This document shows positions 1 to 4,179 of a stretch of 6,428 bases of DNA, piece after piece (position 1 is the stretch's first letter; every line of letters begins with the position of its first letter). The notes under the pieces were generated by a model. It saw nothing but the letters and a program-made list of their open reading frames with translations. It was not told where the DNA came from and searched no databases. Position numbers and translations under genes: made by a program. Source of the stretch: Erysipelotrichaceae bacterium (GTDB taxonomy: Bacteria; Bacillota_I; Bacilli_A; Erysipelotrichales; Erysipelotrichaceae); the NCBI GenBank assembly GCA_021442745.1, contig JABUSI010000248.1, positions 1-6,428 on the forward strand, given 5' to 3'.

Positions 1-291
1 ACTGTATAAATTTCCCGAAACGCCCCCTACGGCATAAAACGGGCTGAACACAAACGAAGTAACCGTCGGTGTTACCGTATTGGTTATCACGCTGGTAAGC
101 CCGAAAATGAAACCACAGACGGCTCCCTGCGTCTTTCCCAACAAAATCCCTGCCAGAATTACGGGAATATGCATCGTTGTCGCCCTGACAACTCCTATCG
201 GCACATACCCAAGCGGTGTCATCCACAACACCAGTTCCAGCGCAATCAGAAACGCCAATTTCACCATCTGTTCCGTTTTTTTATTCTTCAT
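1..291 (-). CDS. ECF transporter S component, PanT/RibU-like family (partial, C-terminus outside window)
   Basis: This is the substrate-binding membrane subunit (S component) of an energy-coupling factor vitamin importer, which works with the EcfT/EcfA modules in the cytoplasmic membrane. The 97 visible codons begin MKNKKTEQMVKLAF and run open to the window edge, so the C-terminal half is missing. Visible features are a short basic N-terminus, a first hydrophobic helix followed by TPLGYVPIG, then MHIPVILAGILLG and GAVCGFIFGLTS, ending in a SFVFSPFY segment. This pattern is typical of Pfam ECF-type S components annotated as pantothenate (PanT) or related vitamin carriers. The start is the ATG at 291, preceded by AAGGAAGG. 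It is transcribed divergently from the adhesin gene. The family call is fairly sure. The substrate (pantothenate, pyridoxine, riboflavin, folate or other) cannot be decided from this half. Confidence 0.8.
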   Translation of the reverse strand, partial: MKNKKTEQMVKLAFLIALELVLWMTPLGYVPIGVVRATTMHIPVILAGILLGKTQGAVCGFIFGLTSVITNTVTPTVTSFVFSPFYAVGGVSGNLYS

Positions 292-299
292 GTTTTCAT

Positions 300-307
300 C
301 CTTCCTT
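300..307 (-). promoter_or_regulatory. Ribosome binding site of the ECF S component gene
   Basis: On the minus strand the sequence AAGGAAGG lies 8 bases before the ATG at 291. It fixes that start. An upstream ATG at 299 is out of frame. The UAUCCCUU segment just upstream in the same transcript could pair with part of this site, which is inference only. Confidence 0.7.
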
Positions 308-320
308 TTGTTCCCCAAGG

Positions 321-395
321 GATACAATGTACAGATTGTTATCGTATGGAAACAGATTTTATAAGTCTGTGTATTCATCCCAGCTCACTGCTTCC
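321..395. repeat. Cluster of inverted repeats in the divergent intergenic region
   Basis: Three imperfect dyads are visible. GATACAAT (321-328) faces ATTGTTATC (335-343), with one unpaired base. ACAGA (352-356) faces TCTGT (366-370). GGAAACAG (348-355) faces CTGCTTCC (388-395) with one mismatch, which becomes a G:U pair only in RNA made from the minus strand. The last two share bases, so they could not form together. They overlap the candidate plus-strand promoter and would lie in the leader RNA of the ECF gene. They may be operators for a regulator, leader RNA structure, or chance. No known riboswitch class was recognised. Confidence 0.4.
336..365 (+). promoter_or_regulatory. Candidate sigma-A-type promoter for the surface adhesin gene
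   Basis: TTGTTA (336-341, four of six consensus bases) is separated by 18 bases from TATAAG (360-365, five of six). Transcription would start near 372 and leave a leader of about 120 bases before the ATG at 495. The -10 element sits inside an ACAGA/TCTGT dyad, and the -35 overlaps another dyad, so repressor control is plausible. This rests on motif match only. Confidence 0.4.
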
Positions 396-401
396 AAATT
401 C

Positions 402-429
402 ATTATACATGGTTTTGTTCAAATGAAAA
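402..429 (-). promoter_or_regulatory. Candidate sigma-A-type promoter for the ECF S component gene
   Basis: Reading the minus strand, TTTTCA (429-424, four of six) is followed after 16 bases by a perfect TATAAT (407-402). The start point would be near 395, giving a leader of about 100 bases before the ATG at 291. If the opposing promoter at 336-365 is also real, the two promoters face each other and the transcripts overlap by roughly 20 bases at their 5' ends. Confidence 0.45.
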
Positions 430-479
430 GTATTTCCCTTTTCAGGAATCCCTGCATCCGGGTCATATAGAAAACATGC

Positions 480-487
480 AAGGAGGA
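480..487 (+). promoter_or_regulatory. Ribosome binding site of the surface adhesin gene
   Basis: AAGGAGGA is an almost ideal Shine-Dalgarno sequence, 8 bases ahead of the ATG at 495. It decides that start and suggests strong translation. Confidence 0.85.
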
Positions 488-494
488 AAAAGAA

Positions 495-3263
495 ATGAAA
501 TATATCAGAATTGTCATATTGTGTTTGTTGATGGCCTTTATGAATCTGACCACCGTCAGTGCTGCCGAAAACAAATACGCGAAAAATGCCCGGCCGTATA
601 TCACCGAACCCGTAAATGCCAAAAGTGACTTCTCCGTCACTAATATTCGTACCGCCTGGTACGTCTACCCCAACAGCAATCCCAACAACTTCAACAGTTT
701 TACCGACATGGGACTTGTTAAATACCGGGGAGATGTCGCTTACTGCATCCAGCCGCTGGAACTGGTCGTCACCAGTGCAACCTACTCGGAAATCGAATGG
801 AACGGTTATCCATCCCTCTCCGACTCCAAAAAAGAACTCATTCAGCTGTATATGAATTACGGATATGACTATCCGGGACACAAGACCAACGATTATTATC
901 TGGCTACCCAGAAACTCATCTGGGAAACCATGGGATATACCGTAAAATACTATTCCGACACCGCCTTCACCAAATCCTACAGCGTATCGGAAGAAGCCAA
1001 GGAAATCAAACGGTTAACGGAAAACCACGGAAAAACCATCAGCATCCCTGACGATGAACTCTTTCTGCACCAACAGGATGAAATTACTCTTACCGACCGC
1101 AATAAAGTTCTGCAGGACTACACCGTAAAAAGCGCTCCCGAAGGAGTCACCGTAACCATCGACAAAAATACGTTAACCGTTACCGCCGACAAGCCGGTAA
1201 AAGGAACGATTGTGCTGCAGCACGGCATCGATCAGGATCTGTCATTGCAGACACACGTCATCAAATCGTCTTACTCCCAGAATATGGCAACGTATCAGAA
1301 CGGAACGTTACCACCGCTGCGCTATGAATTACCCGTTAACGTCGTGGGAAAAGGTGACGCAAAAATCAGAAAAACCGATACCTTCACCGGAAAACCGTTA
1401 GCCGGGGTTACCTTCCGTATCGCCGATAACGAAAAAATGGAAAATGCCGAAGAATATACAACCGATGAAAACGGAGAAATCCGTCTGGAAGACGTATGGG
1501 CAACCCCTTACTACATTCAGGAAACCAAAACCATTGACGGTTACGTTTCAGATGATACCGTCCGTACTTTTACCGTTACGGAAAACGAAACGGTAACGGT
1601 AAAGATTACCAATATGCCACACACCGCCGATTACACCATTCATAAATCCATTGAACTGGATGAACGGTATCTCTTGCAAGTCAACGATCTGTCCGGATTT
1701 ACCTTTACCGTACACCGTCTGGACGAAACACAGGACGACATGGAAATGACAACCGACGAAACCGGAACCTGCACCCTGACGTTACCGCTTGGCACTTACG
1801 AAGTCCGGGAAACACCGAAACCAGGTTATCTGGCAAAGGACCCCTGGACGATAACCATTACGGAAAACACGGAAGAAGAAGTATACAACGAAATCCGGAA
1901 AGTCCGTCTGCAAGTACAGAAAATTGATGCCGATACGAAATTACCGATTCCGTTAACGTGCAGTTTCACCCTCAAAGACAGTAACGGCAATTACGTTCTG
2001 GCATCGGACGGTTCTGCCACCCACGTATCGGACGATACCGGTGTTGTCGTGATTGACGATTTGTTTCCGGGAGAATATATACTGGAAGAAATCAAGGCGC
2101 CGGACGGTTACCTGTTATCGACAACACCGCAGACCATCCTTCTGGACGGCACCCAATCCGTCGTATCCGTCTTCTTCACAAACAAGGCTTTGCACGGACA
2201 GATTGCCGTCATCAAAACCGGAGACGTGTGCACATCTTTGAAAAAAGAAGATACCCCGTACGGAACGTTATACACGCCGGTCTTTGAACCGAAACCGTTA
2301 CAAGGTGTAACGTACGAATTACGTGCCCATAAGGACATCATCGGCAAAGAAGGCACCGTTCATTATCGCAAAGACGAAGTGATCGCAACCAAAACAACCG
2401 ACGACAACGGAGAACTTATCTTTACGGATTTACCGCTGGGATCGTATGAACTGGAAGAAACCGATGCACCGGACGGCTATGAAATTGATTCTGAGATTAC
2501 GGTTGTTACCCTCAGACAGAAAGACGAAACACGGACCATTGTCAAAGACAAGGAATCCTTCTTCAACAAGTGGAGAATTCCGGATGTCACGGTATACAAG
2601 AACCACGAACCGTCCTTTTTCATCAGCGAAGAAGAAGCACAGAAAGACGTAGTTCTGGGCTTGTTTACCGCCAAAGACTGCGAGCTGTTCGGCTTTACCA
2701 TACCGAAAGATTCCCTGATTGCTTACGGCGGTACCTCGGACAATTCCTTTACCGCACCTCTGCCGTTTGAAGGAGAATTTTACGTAAAAGAACTCGCCTG
2801 TCATCCTTCCTTCGCGTTATCCGGCCAGACACTGACAATTACTTATGAAAACGGCTTGGTTCACATTCCGCACAAGACCTTACAGAACGGACTGAAGCGT
2901 TATTCCGCCGCCGTCTATAAATATGACGAACGCAGTAAAAAAGCCCTGGAAAACGCTTGCTTCGGCATATTCATAAGCGGAAAGGAAAAACCGTTGCAGA
3001 CAAGCTGTTCCGATTCATCCGGCATTGCCCGGTTTACGGAACTGGAACTCGGAACGTACGAACTGGAAGAACTCTCGGCACCGGAAGGATATCAGCTGCA
3101 TACCCAACGCCAGACGATTACCGTTACCGAAAACGAAGACATCAACGTTCTGAATTTCCCGAACAGCCGTGTCGTACCGACAGCCGATCCGTACCCGAAC
3201 GTCCTGGGTTTACTGGCCATTTTCCCGTTAGCCGGTTTACTGTTACTCAAAAAACGACTGTAA
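495..3263 (+). CDS. Secreted thioester-domain / multi-Cna-B (SpaA-type) surface adhesin
   Basis: A cell-surface adhesin or pilus-tip-like protein of 922 residues. Residues 1-24 are a signal peptide (K2 and R5, hydrophobic core 6-17, likely cut near VSA-A or SAA-E). Residues about 50-150 form a thioester (TQXA) domain: Cys84 in AYCIQP and Gln139 in ATQKLIW are the expected thioester pair, used in this family for covalent attachment to host ligands. Residues about 195-285 are a beta-rich linker domain. Six Cna-B/SpaA-like domains follow, with predicted isopeptide Lys/catalytic Glu/Asn sets K293/E343/N373, K384/E439/N465, K476/E532/N563, K574/E655/N691, K702/E766/N798 and K809/E859/N887. The fourth carries an insertion and the fifth is the most divergent. 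The C-terminus has a hydrophobic helix (902-918) and the tail KKRL. The usual LPXTG is absent; VVPTA (893-897) is in its place. No sortase gene is in the window. The architecture resembles streptococcal Cpa-type pilus adhesins. Family call is confident; ligand unknown. Confidence 0.92.
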   Translation: MKYIRIVILCLLMAFMNLTTVSAAENKYAKNARPYITEPVNAKSDFSVTNIRTAWYVYPNSNPNNFNSFTDMGLVKYRGDVAYCIQPLELVVTSATYSEIEWNGYPSLSDSKKELIQLYMNYGYDYPGHKTNDYYLATQKLIWETMGYTVKYYSDTAFTKSYSVSEEAKEIKRLTENHGKTISIPDDELFLHQQDEITLTDRNKVLQDYTVKSAPEGVTVTIDKNTLTVTADKPVKGTIVLQHGIDQDLSLQTHVIKSSYSQNMATYQNGTLPPLRYELPVNVVGKGDAKIRKTDTFTGKPLAGVTFRIADNEKMENAEEYTTDENGEIRLEDVWATPYYIQETKTIDGYVSDDTVRTFTVTENETVTVKITNMPHTADYTIHKSIELDERYLLQVNDLSGFTFTVHRLDETQDDMEMTTDETGTCTLTLPLGTYEVRETPKPGYLAKDPWTITITENTEEEVYNEIRKVRLQVQKIDADTKLPIPLTCSFTLKDSNGNYVLASDGSATHVSDDTGVVVIDDLFPGEYILEEIKAPDGYLLSTTPQTILLDGTQSVVSVFFTNKALHGQIAVIKTGDVCTSLKKEDTPYGTLYTPVFEPKPLQGVTYELRAHKDIIGKEGTVHYRKDEVIATKTTDDNGELIFTDLPLGSYELEETDAPDGYEIDSEITVVTLRQKDETRTIVKDKESFFNKWRIPDVTVYKNHEPSFFISEEEAQKDVVLGLFTAKDCELFGFTIPKDSLIAYGGTSDNSFTAPLPFEGEFYVKELACHPSFALSGQTLTITYENGLVHIPHKTLQNGLKRYSAAVYKYDERSKKALENACFGIFISGKEKPLQTSCSDSSGIARFTELELGTYELEELSAPEGYQLHTQRQTITVTENEDINVLNFPNSRVVPTADPYPNVLGLLAIFPLAGLLLLKKRL
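633..1019 (+). other. Region encoding the predicted thioester domain of the adhesin
   Basis: These bases encode residues about 47-175. The codon for Cys84 is at 744-746 within AYCIQP, and Gln139 lies in the TQxLIW motif (codon 909-911). In characterised thioester adhesins the Cys and Gln side chains condense into an intramolecular thioester that reacts with amines on host proteins. Both residues and their surrounding motifs are present, so the domain is predicted to be functional. Domain borders are approximate. Confidence 0.8.
3165..3260 (+). other. Region encoding a non-canonical cell-wall sorting signal of the adhesin
   Basis: Residues 891-922 have the order of a sortase signal: a short motif, a hydrophobic helix (902-918) and a basic tail KKRL. 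The motif position reads VVPTADPYPN. It lacks LPXTG but resembles the xVPTG-type motifs of streptococcal pilus proteins, with Ala in place of Gly. It could be cleaved by a dedicated pilin-type sortase encoded elsewhere, or it could be a simple membrane anchor. Confidence 0.6.
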
Positions 3264-3292
3264 AAAAAGAGATGACGCCTGTCATCTCTTTC
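3262..3292. terminator. Shared hairpin terminator between convergent adhesin and TtcA-like genes
   Basis: An 11-bp perfect stem (3266-3276 with 3281-3291) closes a four-base loop GCCT. Read on the minus strand it is followed by seven T residues (3268-3262), a strong intrinsic terminator for the TtcA-like gene. Read on the plus strand the T tract is only TTTCGTCTTT, so termination of the adhesin mRNA is weaker but plausible. The TGA stop of the TtcA-like gene (3284-3282) lies inside the stem. Confidence 0.85.
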
Positions 3293-4118
3293 GTCTTTCG
3301 TATTGCTGTTCAAAGGTTACCGTTTCGTTACTGTCATGATATCCGATCACCGTATTCAGATTCACGTTATGAATGCTCCGGAAAATATTGATATCCACGT
3401 TCGGATTGATGGTCCGGTATCTGGCAATCAGTTCTTTCATTTCCTGCCGTTTGGATTTCGTACTGAACTCTTCGGAATCCCGGTTTTCCGTAAACCGGCA
3501 GGCACAGCGGATAAATTCCAGTTCGTTATAACGGCACCAGTCCAGGATATCTTTTTCCTTTACCATATACAACGGACGTATCAGTTCCATTCCCTCAAAG
3601 TTCGTGCTGTGAATCTTCGGCATCATGGCCTGAAACTGTCCGCCATACAGCATTCCCATTAAGGTCGTTTCAATCACGTCGTCAAAATGATGTCCGAGCG
3701 CAATCTTGTTGCACCCTGTTTCTTTCGCAAAACGATACAGATATCCCCGTCGCATTCTGGCACACAGATAACACGGAGAATCGTCGATTGTATGTACATA
3801 GTCAAAGATTTCAGTATGGAAAATCTGAATCGGAATGTTCAGAAGTACGGCGTTGTCTTCAATTCGTTTCCGGTTTTCTTCGTTATATCCCGGGTCCATC
3901 ACGATAAACTTCAGGGTAAAATCCATTTTCCCGTGCCGCTGAATTTCCTGCATGCATTTAGCCAGCAGCATGGAATCTTTTCCGCCGGAAATGCATACCG
4001 CAATCCTGTCACCCGGTTCAATCATCTTGTACTCGTTAATCGCTTTGACAAACCTGCACCAGATTTCCTTACGGAAACGTTTGACAATACTCCGTTCGAT
4101 TTCTTCATACCGTTCCAT
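3282..4118 (-). CDS. TtcA-family PP-loop ATPase, probable tRNA 2-thiocytidine synthetase
   Basis: A cytoplasmic tRNA thiolation enzyme of the TtcA/TtuA group. TtcA activates C32 of certain tRNAs with ATP and inserts sulfur using a 4Fe-4S cluster. In the 278-residue product the PP-loop SGGKDS is at 44-49, the CxxC pair is Cys116/Cys119 (PCYLCARMRRG), GHHFDD is at 142-147, and a third cysteine ligand is Cys205 or Cys207 (RCACRF). These are the ATP-binding and cluster-binding elements of the family, so it looks intact. I chose the ATG at 4118 because AAAGGAGA stands 7 bases before it. An in-frame TTG at 4139 would add seven residues (LKKRRAV) but would make the Shine-Dalgarno coding. It is convergent with the adhesin gene, 18 bases apart, and has its own promoter. 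The exact tRNA target is inferred from the family; some Bacillota homologues are uncharacterised. Confidence 0.88.
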   Translation of the reverse strand: MERYEEIERSIVKRFRKEIWCRFVKAINEYKMIEPGDRIAVCISGGKDSMLLAKCMQEIQRHGKMDFTLKFIVMDPGYNEENRKRIEDNAVLLNIPIQIFHTEIFDYVHTIDDSPCYLCARMRRGYLYRFAKETGCNKIALGHHFDDVIETTLMGMLYGGQFQAMMPKIHSTNFEGMELIRPLYMVKEKDILDWCRYNELEFIRCACRFTENRDSEEFSTKSKRQEMKELIARYRTINPNVDINIFRSIHNVNLNTVIGYHDSNETVTFEQQYERRKR

Positions 4119-4124
4119 GACTGC

Positions 4125-4132
4125 TCTCCTTT
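4125..4132 (-). promoter_or_regulatory. Ribosome binding site that decides the start of the TtcA-like gene
   Basis: On the minus strand AAAGGAGA is followed by GCAGTC and the ATG at 4118. This spacing supports the ATG. The alternative TTG at 4139 has no comparable site. Confidence 0.8.
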
Positions 4133-4146
4133 TTTTCAACTATTCC

Positions 4147-4174
4147 ATTATACAAAAAAAGCAGAGATTGTACA
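4147..4174 (-). promoter_or_regulatory. Candidate promoter of the TtcA-like gene, embedded in the preceding terminator
   Basis: On the minus strand TGTACA (4174-4169, four of six) is 16 bases ahead of a perfect TATAAT (4152-4147). The -35 element lies in the loop and arm of the preceding gene's terminator hairpin and the spacer contains its T tract. Transcription would start near 4140, about 20 bases before the ATG. Confidence 0.5.
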
Positions 4175-4179
4175 TCTCT
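4154..4179 (-). terminator. Intrinsic terminator of the GGDEF/EAL gene
   Basis: AGAGAT (4179-4174 on the minus strand) pairs with ATCTCT (4168-4163) around a five-base loop, followed by GC and seven T residues (4160-4154). The stem is short and A/T-rich, so termination may be partial. The TAG stop codon (4180-4178) overlaps the base of the stem. Confidence 0.65.

Noticed and set aside
366..494. c-di-GMP or other known riboswitch in the adhesin leader
   Set aside because: c-di-GMP riboswitches control some clostridial adhesins, so I looked for the conserved core elements and did not see them, nor those of the TPP or THF classes. The leader also lacks an obvious terminator.
375..881. 168-codon open frame on the minus strand opposite the adhesin start
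   Set aside because: It lies antisense to a clearly recognised signal peptide and thioester domain, covers the intergenic region and has no recognisable motif. Other long antisense frames inside the adhesin (for example 2430-2804) and the plus-strand frames opposite the minus genes were dropped for the same reason.
1010..1960. Frequent GTTAAC and CGTTAC words in the adhesin gene
   Set aside because: They arise mostly where CCG or ACG codons meet TTA leucine or ACC threonine codons, so codon preference explains them. No regular spacing was seen.
4119..4139. TTG start at 4139 for the TtcA-like gene
   Set aside because: It would translate the AAAGGAGA ribosome binding site, and it lacks its own. 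The ATG at 4118 is better placed.
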